In this document: one piece after another, positions 34,530-43,050 of the stretch
Layout of the letters: the number at the start of each line of letters is the position of its first letter
Position numbering within the stretch: the stretch's first letter is position 1
Assembly: GCA_964439265.1 (NCBI GenBank)
Contig: CAYTOA010000012.1
Span: 1-64,000 of the forward strand
Length of the DNA stretch: 64,000 nucleotides
Source of the DNA: JAGVPT01 sp964439265
GTDB taxonomy: Bacteria; Bacteroidota; Ignavibacteria; UBA10030; UBA8401
Reading direction: 5' to 3'
The notes under the pieces: generated by a model
Database searches by the model: none
The model's input: the letters and a program-made list of their open reading frames with translations, nothing else
Told to the model about the DNA's origin: nothing
Program-made: the position numbers and the translations under genes

Positions 34530-35969
34530 ATGCAAGAATCAATGGAGACCCTTGTCAACCAGGAATACAAGTACGGTTTCGTCACCGATATCGATACCGA
34601 TGCCATCCCGAAGGGTCTGAGCGAAGATGTCATACGCCTGATTTCGCACAAAAAGAACGAACCGGAATTTATGCTCGATTGGCGGCTCAAGGCATACCGC
34701 CATTGGCTGACGTTGAAAGACGAGCCGCATTGGCAAAATTTTACTTATCCGGCCATCGACTACCAGAATATCATCTACTATGCGGCACCGCGGAAGAAGC
34801 CGCAAGTCAACAGCCTTGAGGAGGTCGACAAGGAAATTCTCGCGACCTATGAGAAGCTGGGTATCTCGATCACCGAACAGAAGCGAATGAGCGGCGTTGC
34901 GGTTGACGCGATCTTCGACAGTGTCTCTGTGGCAACGACGTTCCGGGAGAAACTTGGCGAACTTGGAATTATCTTTTGTTCCTTCTCCGAAGCGGTGCAG
35001 CATCATCCCGACCTGGTGAAGAAATATCTCGGCTCGGTCGTTCCGTATACCGATAATTTTTTTGCGACGCTCAACGCGGCAGTATTCAGTGACGGCTCGT
35101 TTTGTTTTATTCCGAAGGGTGTTCGCTGTCCGATGGAGCTCTCGACCTATTTCCGAATCAATACAGCAGAGACGGGCCAGTTCGAGCGGACGCTCATCGT
35201 GGCCGAAGAGGGAGCCAGCGTGAGCTACCTTGAAGGATGCACGGCGCCGATCCGGGATACCAATCAGCTTCACGCTGCTGTGGTCGAGCTGGTCGCGCTG
35301 GACGATGCGCAGATAAAATATTCGACCGTTCAGAATTGGTATGCCGGAGACAAAGAAGGAAAAGGCGGCATCTATAATTTTGTCACAAAACGGGGAAAGT
35401 GCCTCGGCAAGAATTCAAAAATTTCCTGGACACAGGTCGAAACCGGCTCGGCGATCACCTGGAAATACCCGAGTGTGATCCTGCAGGGAGATAATTCGGT
35501 CGGGGAATTCTATTCCGTTGCCGTCGTCAACAACCGCCAGGTTGCAGACACCGGCACGAAGATGACCCATATCGGAAAAAATACGAAAAGCACGATTATC
35601 TCAAAAGGCATTTCAGCGGGGTTCGGCGGCAACACGTACCGCGGCTCCGTAAAAGTTTTGCCGAATGCGACGAATGCACGAAATTATACGCAGTGCGATT
35701 CGATGCTTATCGGAGACCGGTGCAGCGCGAACACTTTTCCGTACATCGAGGTTCGAAACACTTCATCGAGTGTCGAGCATGAAGCTTCGACGTCAAAAAT
35801 AGGCGAGGATCAGCTCTTCTATTGCAAACAGCGCGGCATCGACACCGAAAATGCGATCTCCATGATCGTCAACGGCTTCGCAAAAGAAGTCTTCAAGAAC
35901 CTTCCGATGGAATTTGCCGTTGAAGCGCAGAAGCTGCTGGGAATCAGTCTTGAAGGCAGCGTTGGTTGA
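34530..35969 (+). CDS. sufB: Fe-S cluster scaffold subunit SufB
   Basis: A 479-residue SufB, of normal length. KNEPEFMLDWRLKAYRHW, VYYAAPRKKP-like region, VVPYTDNFFATLNAAVFSDG, FCFIPKGVRCPMELSTYFRI, EGASVSYLEGCTAP and the C-terminal YCKQRGIDTENAISMIVNGF are diagnostic. It forms the SufBC2D scaffold with the next two gene products, on which clusters are assembled. The conserved Cys of EGCTAP is a likely sulfur acceptor. Starts 34 bases after the A-type carrier gene. Confidence 0.97.
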   Translation: MQESMETLVNQEYKYGFVTDIDTDAIPKGLSEDVIRLISHKKNEPEFMLDWRLKAYRHWLTLKDEPHWQNFTYPAIDYQNIIYYAAPRKKPQVNSLEEVDKEILATYEKLGISITEQKRMSGVAVDAIFDSVSVATTFREKLGELGIIFCSFSEAVQHHPDLVKKYLGSVVPYTDNFFATLNAAVFSDGSFCFIPKGVRCPMELSTYFRINTAETGQFERTLIVAEEGASVSYLEGCTAPIRDTNQLHAAVVELVALDDAQIKYSTVQNWYAGDKEGKGGIYNFVTKRGKCLGKNSKISWTQVETGSAITWKYPSVILQGDNSVGEFYSVAVVNNRQVADTGTKMTHIGKNTKSTIISKGISAGFGGNTYRGSVKVLPNATNARNYTQCDSMLIGDRCSANTFPYIEVRNTSSSVEHEASTSKIGEDQLFYCKQRGIDTENAISMIVNGFAKEVFKNLPMEFAVEAQKLLGISLEGSVG

Positions 35970-36052
35970 CAATTTACAATGAACAATCAACAAGTAACAG
36001 CTAGAAGCTAAAACCTAACACCCCAGAACGAACAACAAAGGAAACGGATCGA

Positions 36053-36814
36053 ATGCTCGAAATAAAAAACCTCCACGCGAATGTTGCGGGAAAAGAAATC
36101 TTAAAAGGAATCAACCTCACTGTCAACGCCGGCGAAGTCCATGCAGTGATGGGGCCGAACGGCTCCGGAAAAAGCACGCTCGCGCAGGTGCTCGCTGGTC
36201 ATCCTTCGTATGAAGTTACTGAAGGTTCGGTTTTGTATCATGGGAAAGATCTGCTGGAAATGGCTCCCGAAATACGCGCTCAGGAGGGGGTGTTTCTGGC
36301 ATTCCAATATCCGGTAGAGATTCCGGGAGTGAGCAATAGTTATTTTCTGAAAGCCGGAGTCAACGAAATTCGGAAGCACAACGGACTTGAGCCGCTCGAT
36401 GCGATGCAGTTTCTCAAGGTTCTCAAAGAAAAGATGAAACTGGTCGAGATGGATCCAAGCTTTATTAACCGTCCAGTGAACGAAGGTTTTTCCGGCGGAG
36501 AAAAGAAGCGCAACGAAATTCTGCAGATGGCGGTTCTCGAGCCAAAGCTTGCGATCCTCGACGAAACGGATTCCGGGCTGGATATCGACGCGTTGAAGAT
36601 CGTCGCAAATGGGGTTAACCAGCTTAAGAAACCGGACAATGCAGTTATCGTTGTGACACACTACCAGCGTTTGCTGAATTACATTGTCCCCGATTTTGTC
36701 CATGTCCTGGTCAACGGACGGATCGTAAAATCGGGAGGCAAAGAACTCGCGCTCGAACTCGAGGCGAACGGGTACGATAACGTGAAGGAAGAAGCTGAAT
36801 CGTTAGCCGGCTGA
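36053..36814 (+). CDS. sufC: Fe-S assembly ATPase SufC
   Basis: A 253-residue ABC-type ATPase. Walker A GPNGSGKSTLAQVLAG (residues about 34-49), Q-loop in FLAFQYPVEIPGVSN, signature EGFSGGEKKRNEILQM, Walker B LAILDETDSGLDIDAL and the H-loop VVTHYQRLL. SufC has no membrane partner; it dimerises on SufB and SufD and powers conformational change in the scaffold. The 83-base gap before it is an A-rich spacer. Order B-C-D is canonical. Confidence 0.97.
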   Translation: MLEIKNLHANVAGKEILKGINLTVNAGEVHAVMGPNGSGKSTLAQVLAGHPSYEVTEGSVLYHGKDLLEMAPEIRAQEGVFLAFQYPVEIPGVSNSYFLKAGVNEIRKHNGLEPLDAMQFLKVLKEKMKLVEMDPSFINRPVNEGFSGGEKKRNEILQMAVLEPKLAILDETDSGLDIDALKIVANGVNQLKKPDNAVIVVTHYQRLLNYIVPDFVHVLVNGRIVKSGGKELALELEANGYDNVKEEAESLAG

Positions 36815-36840
36815 TTCATCTAAAAAGTTCATAGGACAAA

Positions 36841-38217
36841 ATGCAGTCATCTCAAGAAATAGAAAAATACGTCTCAGACTTTCACGTGTTTGAAAACAAC
36901 GGAGCCGGTCATGATCCGGCATGGCTGAAGAGTTTGCGGCTTGCCGCCATCGGGAAATTTACTGAATTAGGATTTCCCACGATCAAGCAGGAGGATTGGC
37001 GCTTTACGAACATCCTTCCCTTGACGAAGACTCATTTCCATCGTGCCTTGAAGAGGGGCTCTCCGAGTGTGCACCTGGATGGACTCCGCAAATACATTAT
37101 TGAAGGAAGTTCAAAGAGCATTCTCGTCTTCGTGGACGGACATTACAGTCAGGTACTTTCCAACGTCTCGGGTCTGCCGAAAGAACTTGTTGCCGGTGGA
37201 CTGGCGGATGCTTTTGCGGCACACGGGGATATCGTGCGGGAGCATCTCGGCAAACATATTCCGTTACAAAGCCATCCGTTCGCGGCATTGAACAGTGCGT
37301 TCATTCATGACGGCGCATTCGTGTACGTGCCCGAGGGAACAATTACCTCATCGCCCATCCAAATGCTTTTTGTCTCCGCAGGGGAGAGCGACGGCCATAC
37401 CGCTGCCTATCCGCGAAATCTCATCATCGTGGAGAAGAATGCGACGGCAACATTCATTGAAAGCTATGTCTCGTTGTCCGAAGACGTTTATTTCACGAAT
37501 ACCGTCTCAGAAATATTTGTTGGAAAAGAATCGGCGGTTGATTTCGTGAAAATCCAGCGTGAGAGTGAACAAGCGTTTCACGTCGGCACGATGCAGGTCG
37601 AACAGGGGAGCCGGAGCAGATTCACCGGGTTCAGCCTCGCCCTCGGTGCATCGATCGCCAGGAACGACATCAACATCGCCGTGAACGGCGAACAATGCGA
37701 GACGATGCTCGACGGCCTCTACCTGACGGCAAACGAGCAGCTTGTCGATCACCATACGTTTATCGACCACACGGAGCCAAATTGCTCGAGCCGCGAGATC
37801 TTCAAGGGAATCATCACAGGCTCCGCGCGCTCTGTCTTCAACGGAAAGATCTTTGTGAGAAGAAAAGCGCAAAAGACCGATTCCAAACAAACGAACAAGA
37901 ATTTGCTGCTTTCAGATAAAGCGACGGTCGACACAAAACCGCAGCTTGAAATATTCGCCGACGATGTGAAGTGCACGCACGGAGCGACCGTCGGCGGATT
38001 GGATGCAGCCTCGCTTTTCTACGTGAAAAGCAGGGGAATCAGCGAAGAAGCCGGGCGGGCGTTGTTGACTGTCGGCTTTGCCGGCGAGGCGACAAACTAC
38101 ATCAACGACGAGGCGGTGCGCAAGCATGTCGATTCGCTCGTCATTGAACGGCTCCAGGAAAAAGTTGTAAAGACAGCATTGCCGGAAATTGTTCACTCCG
38201 AAACGAAATCGTTATGA
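36841..38217 (+). CDS. sufD: Fe-S assembly subunit SufD
   Basis: 458 residues. KQEDWRFTNILPLT near the start, VYVPEGTITSSPIQMLF in the middle, SREIFKGIITGSARSVFNGK and KCTHGATVGGLDAASLFYVK towards the end are the SufD hallmarks, with the conserved His in CTHGATVG near the SufB interface. It is a paralogue of SufB and completes the SufBC2D scaffold. Its stop overlaps the sufS start by 4 bases. Confidence 0.96.
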   Translation: MQSSQEIEKYVSDFHVFENNGAGHDPAWLKSLRLAAIGKFTELGFPTIKQEDWRFTNILPLTKTHFHRALKRGSPSVHLDGLRKYIIEGSSKSILVFVDGHYSQVLSNVSGLPKELVAGGLADAFAAHGDIVREHLGKHIPLQSHPFAALNSAFIHDGAFVYVPEGTITSSPIQMLFVSAGESDGHTAAYPRNLIIVEKNATATFIESYVSLSEDVYFTNTVSEIFVGKESAVDFVKIQRESEQAFHVGTMQVEQGSRSRFTGFSLALGASIARNDINIAVNGEQCETMLDGLYLTANEQLVDHHTFIDHTEPNCSSREIFKGIITGSARSVFNGKIFVRRKAQKTDSKQTNKNLLLSDKATVDTKPQLEIFADDVKCTHGATVGGLDAASLFYVKSRGISEEAGRALLTVGFAGEATNYINDEAVRKHVDSLVIERLQEKVVKTALPEIVHSETKSL

Positions 38218-39488
38218 AACCTTCAGTTGAAACCATAGTGAAAGAAACGGGGCGCAACGGCGAGGCTGTCTTTGATGTCGCGCGTCTCCGGGAGGATTTT
38301 CCGATCCTTCAACAAAAAGTCCACGGCAAACCGCTTGTCTATCTCGACAACGCCGCGACAAGCCAGAAACCCCAGGTGGTGATCGACGCGCTGACAAAAT
38401 ATTATTCGTCGCAGAATGCCAATATCCACCGCGGAGTTCACGCGTTAAGCGAACTTGCAACATACGAATATGAAAAGGCGCGCGGCAAGGTGAAGTTGTT
38501 TTTGAACGCCGCTGAATCAAAGGAAATAATTTTTGTCCGCGGGACGACCGAAGGGATAAATCTTGTCGCCCAGAGTTATGGAAGGAAATACATAAAAGCG
38601 GGGGACGAGATCATCATCTCGGCGATGGAGCATCATTCGAACATCGTTCCATGGCAGCTCCTCTGCGAACAGACCGGGGGAGTTCTGCGAGTGATCCCGA
38701 TGAACGACGACGGCGAATTGTTAATGGACGAATACGAAAAATTGTTGAATAAGAAAACAAAATTCGTTTCCGTCGTTTATCTCTCAAATTCTCTCGGCAC
38801 CATCAATCCGATCAAACAGATCATTGCACGCGCTCATCAATTCGGCATTCCGGTTCTTGTCGACGGCGCTCAGTCAACGCCCCACATCGCGTTGGATGTC
38901 CAAGACCTAAATTGTGATTTCTACGCCTTTTCGGGTCACAAAGTTTGCGGGCCAACGGGCATCGGAGTCCTGTATGGAAAAGCGGATTTGCTGGAGTCGA
39001 TGCCGCCATACCAGGGGGGCGGAGATATGATCAGTTCGGTGACGTTCGAGAAAACAACCTACAATGCGCTTCCGTACAAATTCGAGGCGGGGACGCCCAA
39101 TATTGCCGATACGATCGCGTTCGGAGTCGCCCTCGATTACGTCAACAACATCGGATTGAAAGCGATCTCTTCATACGAACACGATCTGGTAACCTACGCA
39201 ACAGAGAAGCTTTCAGCCATCGAAGGAGTGCGCATTATCGGAACGGCGAAGAAGAAATCGAGCGTCATATCGTTCATCATGGGAAGCATTCATGCCCACG
39301 ATGTCGGAACCATCGTCGACCGCGAGGGGATTGCGATCCGAACCGGCCATCACTGCACACAGCCGGTGATGCAGCGATTTGGAATTCCTGCGACGGCACG
39401 GGCATCGTTTGCATTCTACAATACAATGGAAGAGGTTGACGCGCTTGCAGGTGCACTTCTGAAAGTTAAGGAGATTTTTGGTTCATGA
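38214..39488 (+). CDS. sufS: Cysteine desulfurase SufS (group II)
   Basis: A 424-residue PLP enzyme of the SufS/CsdA group. KPLVYLDNAATSQKPQVVID opens the fold, FVRGTTEGINLVAQSYG, SAMEHHSNIVPWQLLC and the PLP lysine in FYAFSGHKVCGPTGIGVLYG follow; the active-site cysteine is in IRTGHHCTQPVM. It passes persulfide to SufU, encoded next with a 4-base overlap. Twenty-odd residues precede the conserved domain, normal for the family. Confidence 0.96.
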   Translation: MKPSVETIVKETGRNGEAVFDVARLREDFPILQQKVHGKPLVYLDNAATSQKPQVVIDALTKYYSSQNANIHRGVHALSELATYEYEKARGKVKLFLNAAESKEIIFVRGTTEGINLVAQSYGRKYIKAGDEIIISAMEHHSNIVPWQLLCEQTGGVLRVIPMNDDGELLMDEYEKLLNKKTKFVSVVYLSNSLGTINPIKQIIARAHQFGIPVLVDGAQSTPHIALDVQDLNCDFYAFSGHKVCGPTGIGVLYGKADLLESMPPYQGGGDMISSVTFEKTTYNALPYKFEAGTPNIADTIAFGVALDYVNNIGLKAISSYEHDLVTYATEKLSAIEGVRIIGTAKKKSSVISFIMGSIHAHDVGTIVDREGIAIRTGHHCTQPVMQRFGIPATARASFAFYNTMEEVDALAGALLKVKEIFGS

Positions 39489-39958
39489 GCAGCGATCTTA
39501 ACGAACTTTATCAGCAGTTGATTCTCGACCACAACAAGAGTCCGCGAAATTTTGGGAAGCTGGAACACGCCACAAATCATGCCGAAGGCTACAATCCCTT
39601 GTGCGGTGACCACTTCACCGTCTTCGTCGAAATGGACGGAGACGTGATCAAGAACGTGAGTTTTCAAGGTTCGGGGTGTGCAATATCGAAGGCTTCTGCT
39701 TCGATGATGACCACGGCGGTGAAAGGGACAAAGAAGGAGGAGGCCGAGAAACTTTTCGAGAAGTTTCATTCCGTCGTTACGCGTGACATCCACAAGGAAG
39801 TCGATGATCTCGAAGATCTTGGATGCCTAGGAGCACTTGCCGGGGTTGCGGAGTTCCCTGCCCGTATTAAGTGTGCGAGCCTGGCGTGGCATGCACTTCA
39901 TTCGGCGCTGAAGTCGGATGGGGCAGTCGTTTCGACAGAAGATGCGAAGCTTAATTGA
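39485..39958 (+). CDS. sufU: SufU-type sulfur acceptor/scaffold (NifU N-domain family)
   Basis: 157 residues. LYQQLILDHNKSPRNFG, NPLCGDHFTVFV with the first cysteine, SFQGSGCAISKASASMM with the second, and PARIKCASLAWHAL with the third. These Cys/Asp ligands bind zinc or a cluster in SufU. The insertion between the second and third Cys (about residues 80-105) matches SufU rather than IscU. It accepts sulfur from SufS, whose gene overlaps by 4 bases. Confidence 0.94.
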   Translation: MSSDLNELYQQLILDHNKSPRNFGKLEHATNHAEGYNPLCGDHFTVFVEMDGDVIKNVSFQGSGCAISKASASMMTTAVKGTKKEEAEKLFEKFHSVVTRDIHKEVDDLEDLGCLGALAGVAEFPARIKCASLAWHALHSALKSDGAVVSTEDAKLN

Positions 39959-39977
39959 TCAGCGATGAGATGATACC

Positions 39978-40313
39978 ATGGGCGATTCAGATTTCAATAC
40001 TTTCGAATTGTTAATAGTAAAAGACCAGGTGATCCAGGCATTGAAAACCTGTTTTGATCCTGAGATCCCGGTAAACATCCACGAGTTGGGACTTATTTAT
40101 TCGGTCGATGTTGACAATGCGGGTGTCGTGCAGATCAAGATGACGCTAACTTCGCCTGCATGCCCTGCAGCGCAGAGCCTGCCGCCGGAAGTCAAACAGA
40201 AAGTCGAAGCAGTGAAGGGCGTCACCTCTGCGCAGGTCGATGTTGTCTGGGAACCTCGATGGGATCCGAGCATGATGTCCGAAGAAGCGAAGCTTGCCTT
40301 GAACATGTATTGA
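39978..40313 (+). CDS. DUF59/MIP18-type Fe-S assembly factor (SufT-like)
   Basis: 111 residues of the DUF59 (PaaD/SufT) family. TCFDPEIPVNIHELGLIYSV is the conserved opening, then KMTLTSPACPAAQSLPPEV with the single conserved cysteine, and VDVVWEPRWDPSMMSEEA at the end. Members help mature Fe-S proteins, late in the assembly path. It is the last Fe-S gene of the operon, 20 bases after sufU. Confidence 0.93.
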   Translation: MGDSDFNTFELLIVKDQVIQALKTCFDPEIPVNIHELGLIYSVDVDNAGVVQIKMTLTSPACPAAQSLPPEVKQKVEAVKGVTSAQVDVVWEPRWDPSMMSEEAKLALNMY

Positions 40314-40384
40314 CGTTTGTCTCGTAAGAATTACGACGAACATTTTCAACTAAAACCCCATTACTATCACAAGGAGATTCTACA

Positions 40385-40999
40385 ATGGCGTTCACAGTAC
40401 CCCCGCTTCCATATGCGTTTGATGCACTCGAACCATATATCGATGCTAAGACGATGGAAATTCATCATGACAAGCATCATGGTGCATATGTCACCAATTT
40501 GAACAACGCTCTAGCGAACAATCCGGAGTTGCAGACCAAAACGGCGGAAGAATTAATAAAATCGTTGAGTTCTCTCCCCGAGGCGATTCGTACAGCCGTG
40601 CGTAACAACGGCGGCGGTCATGTCAATCATTCGATGTTCTGGCAGCAGTTGAAAGCCGGAGTCAAAGAGCCAACCTCAGGCAAACTCATCACGTCGATCA
40701 ACAGCGTATTCGGTTCAGCGGCGGCGTTTAAAGAACAGTTCAACAAGGCGGGCCTAGGACGTTTCGGTTCCGGGTGGGCGTGGCTCGTCGTCGGCAAAGA
40801 CAAAAAGCTTGCGATCGTTTCGACTGCAAATCAAGATAACCCGCTGACCGACGGCGCAACTCCTGTACTCGGATGCGATGTGTGGGAGCACGCATATTAC
40901 CTGAAGTATCAGAACCGGCGTGCGGACTACCTCACAGCATTTTGGAGCGTAGTAAATTGGTCCGACGTCTCCGACCGGTTTGATGCGGCTTCAAAATAA
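40385..40999 (+). CDS. sodA: Superoxide dismutase (Fe/Mn type)
   Basis: 204 residues. PPLPYAFDALEPYID with metal ligand H27 in MEIHHDKHHGAYV, the second His in HVNHSMFWQQL, and Asp plus His in LGCDVWEHAYYLKYQNRR. This is the classic Fe/Mn fold; metal choice cannot be read safely. CAAGGAG lies just upstream of the ATG. Placed 72 bases after the SUF genes, in a context where Fe-S clusters need protection from superoxide, and followed by a strong terminator that probably ends the whole operon. Confidence 0.96.
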   Translation: MAFTVPPLPYAFDALEPYIDAKTMEIHHDKHHGAYVTNLNNALANNPELQTKTAEELIKSLSSLPEAIRTAVRNNGGGHVNHSMFWQQLKAGVKEPTSGKLITSINSVFGSAAAFKEQFNKAGLGRFGSGWAWLVVGKDKKLAIVSTANQDNPLTDGATPVLGCDVWEHAYYLKYQNRRADYLTAFWSVVNWSDVSDRFDAASK

Positions 41000-41011
41000 A
41001 ATGAGATAATG

Positions 41012-41045
41012 AAAACGGGAGACGATCGGAATCGTCTCCTGTTTT
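41012..41045 (+). terminator. Bidirectional intrinsic terminator after sodA
   Basis: Bases 41012-41026 pair with 41031-41045: the core GGAGACGAT (41018-41026) and ATCGTCTCC is exact, the outer AAAAC/GTTTT extends it, with one G-T wobble between. The loop is CGGA. A-run on one side and T-run on the other make it work on both strands. Confidence 0.9.
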
Positions 41046-41056
41046 CGTATCACCCT

Positions 41057-41695
41057 ATGAACTCGCATCGGATTCGAAATCTTCCTCTTTTTCCTCTCAA
41101 GGTCGTCCTTTTTCCGGGATCGCTCCTGCCCCTTCACATTTTCGAAGAACGATACAAGACCCTTATCCATGAATGCATTGAAAACCATTCGGAATTTGGA
41201 ATTAATCTGATCGAGAACGACAAGATCGAGCCAACCGGGTGCAGCGCGATCGTCAAGACTGTTGTTAAAGAATACGAGGATGGTCAGATGGATATCGCGG
41301 TGGAGGGGAGGACACGGTACACGTTGGAGCATCTCGTCGACAGCGAAGCTCCATATTTTATCGGAGAGGTTTCCTTCTTCGAAGACAGGGCGGAGAAAGT
41401 CAATTATTCTCTCCGGCGCCGCGCTATTGAATTGTATAACCGATTCGTCGAAACCGCGTTCAAAGGGACGGTCATGCCGGCGAACGAGGCTTCGTCCGAC
41501 ACCAAGATTTCGTTCCTGCTTGTTCAAAAGGCTGGACTGGAATTGAAAGACAGGCAGAAGTTTCTTGCTCTCCAATCGGAGAACGAACGGCTGAGCACAT
41601 TGAACAGTCATTTCGAATCGATGCTTCCCCTTCTGACGTCGCGTGAAAAATACGACAAGTTTGTCATGAACGACGGCTACCTCTCGCCGTCGTGA
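41057..41695 (+). CDS. LON peptidase N-terminal (substrate-binding) domain protein
   Basis: 212 residues. LPLFPLKVVLFPGSLLPLHIFEERYKTLI is characteristic of stand-alone Lon N-terminal-domain proteins; the conserved GCSAIVKTVVKEYEDGQMDI with VEGRTRY and a helical C-terminal part follow. There is no AAA+ or protease domain, as usual for this family. The ATG at 41057 is preferred because in-frame codons further upstream lie in the terminator hairpin. Role probably protein quality control, unproven. Confidence 0.9.
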   Translation: MNSHRIRNLPLFPLKVVLFPGSLLPLHIFEERYKTLIHECIENHSEFGINLIENDKIEPTGCSAIVKTVVKEYEDGQMDIAVEGRTRYTLEHLVDSEAPYFIGEVSFFEDRAEKVNYSLRRRAIELYNRFVETAFKGTVMPANEASSDTKISFLLVQKAGLELKDRQKFLALQSENERLSTLNSHFESMLPLLTSREKYDKFVMNDGYLSPS

Positions 41696-41740
41696 GATGT
41701 TCCTTGATTTCCGCCTTTCATTTTTTTATTTTAAGCAAGG

Positions 41741-41920
41741 ATGGAAAAGGGACAGAACATTACCGAAATACGATCGATCCTCAAATCTGCCGTGCGTCCT
41801 GCCGCGGCGGAGCCTCACTACTGGCAGTATTGCGTCAACTGTGGAACGAAACTCGACAGCCGGAAATGCAAATTGTACTGCCCTAAATGCGGATTCTATC
41901 ATTCATGCAGCGAGCCATAA
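41741..41920 (+). CDS. Small zinc-ribbon protein
   Basis: 59 residues, one of the shortest genes here. The C-terminal half holds two Cys pairs, QYCVNCGTKL and LYCPKCGFYHSC, i.e. a zinc ribbon with extra His and Cys at the end; the N-terminal half is helical. It is open from ATG 41741 to TAA 41920, 45 bases after the LON-domain gene and 28 before another tiny gene, in operon spacing. The reading in the other frames is unremarkable. Function unknown. Confidence 0.7.
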   Translation: MEKGQNITEIRSILKSAVRPAAAEPHYWQYCVNCGTKLDSRKCKLYCPKCGFYHSCSEP

Positions 41921-41948
41921 TATCTAAATCAAAGGAGAAGTATCCTCG

Positions 41949-42056
41949 ATGAATAAAAAAGGACTGCGGGTCAGCAGAAAACATCGCAAGCGGCAGCGCA
42001 AGATGAAGGCAAAGATCAAGACAATGCTTGCCCAAAAGAAACGACCGTCAGCGTAA
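41949..42056 (+). CDS. Very small basic protein, COX24/AURKAIP1-like
   Basis: 35 residues, nearly half Lys or Arg: MNKKGLRVSRKHRKRQRKMK is the first part. A strong AAAGGAG (41931-41937) sits 11 bases before the ATG, and a terminator begins 6 bases after the stop, so it is a genuine short gene. The composition and the RKHRKRQRKMKAK pattern resemble bacterial COX24/AURKAIP1-domain proteins, small basic factors linked to ribosomes. That family call is from memory of the pattern and is tentative. Confidence 0.65.
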   Translation: MNKKGLRVSRKHRKRQRKMKAKIKTMLAQKKRPSA

Positions 42057-42062
42057 TCCACG

Positions 42063-42082
42063 ACCCTCTCGACCGAGAGGGT
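42063..42082 (+). terminator. Hairpin terminator after the small basic gene
   Basis: ACCCTCTC (42063-42070) pairs with GAGAGGGT (42075-42082) across a GACC loop; TTGTT follows. It ends the LON/zinc-ribbon/basic-protein unit. Confidence 0.75.
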
Positions 42083-42146
42083 TGTTCATTTATTGCTAAT
42101 CGTTCATCATTTCGATATATTCCGGCGAGACGGAAGATCGACAACC

Positions 42147-43031
42147 ATGGTCCCAACGGATACAGATATTCCTCATTCGCCGTTTTTGGTTCGATGCGGC
42201 AGCAAGTCCATCGACCTCTCTTCCAGGACGTACGTGATGGGAGTGTTGAATGTTACTCCCGATTCCTTTTCTGACGGCGGTAAGTACTTGAGCAAAGACC
42301 AAGCTGTCGCCCACGCGCTGCAAATGGCCTCGGATGGGGCAGATATCATCGATGTTGGCGGAGAGTCGACAAGACCGAAAGGCCCTTACGGGGAAGGCGC
42401 GGAAGAAGTCAGCGCCGAAGAGGAGATCCGCAGAGTCGTTCCTGTGATTGAGGAGATTTCATCCAGCTCGGATGTCCTGATCTCGATCGATACGTACAAG
42501 GCCGTAGTTGCAGAAGCTGCGTTAAAGGCGGGGGCTGCGATCGTGAACGATATCAGCGGGTTGAATTATGATCCCGCGATGGCTGAAACAGTAGCCTCGC
42601 ATGAAGCAGTGTTGATCGCCATGCACATCAAGGGGACGCCGAAAACGATGCAGCAAAATCCCGCTTACGAAAATGTCGTTGAAGAAGTCGCATCGAGCCT
42701 CTCCCGATCTGTTGAAATTGCGCGTGGAGCAGGCATCGGACACGTTTGGATCGACCCGGGATTAGGCTTTGGGAAGAAACTGGAACATAATCTCTCCCTC
42801 ATCAAGAATTTGCGGCGTTTCGCGGAGTTGAAATGCCCGATCGTAATCGGACCCTCACGAAAAGCCTTTATCGGAATGCTTCTCAACCTCCCGGTCGATC
42901 AACGGATCGAAGGAACGGCTGCGGCCGCTGCGGCATCTATTTTGCAGGGGGCAAATATTCTCCGCGTGCACGATGTCAAGGAAATGAAACGAATCGCCGT
43001 TGTTGTGGATGCCATCATGAGAGCTGCATAA
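42147..43031 (+). CDS. folP: Dihydropteroate synthase
   Basis: A 294-residue folate enzyme joining p-aminobenzoate to the pterin pyrophosphate. TYVMGVLNVTPDSFSDGGKY is the N-terminal signature; DIIDVGGESTRPKG, ISIDTYKAVVAEAALKAGA, IVNDISGLNYDP, IDPGLGFGKKLEHN, GPSRKAFIG and the last RVHDVKEM complete the TIM barrel. ATG 42147 is the best start; the longer in-frame reading begins in the terminator. Leads into the c-di-AMP cyclase gene after 19 bases, a pairing often seen in bacteria. Confidence 0.95.
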   Translation: MVPTDTDIPHSPFLVRCGSKSIDLSSRTYVMGVLNVTPDSFSDGGKYLSKDQAVAHALQMASDGADIIDVGGESTRPKGPYGEGAEEVSAEEEIRRVVPVIEEISSSSDVLISIDTYKAVVAEAALKAGAAIVNDISGLNYDPAMAETVASHEAVLIAMHIKGTPKTMQQNPAYENVVEEVASSLSRSVEIARGAGIGHVWIDPGLGFGKKLEHNLSLIKNLRRFAELKCPIVIGPSRKAFIGMLLNLPVDQRIEGTAAAAAASILQGANILRVHDVKEMKRIAVVVDAIMRAA

Positions 43032-43050
43032 GTATTCCAATACCCGGACT

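Noticed and set aside
34539..35273. 244-residue minus-strand reading inside sufB
   Set aside because: Antisense of sufB, low-complexity charged composition typical of a shadow.
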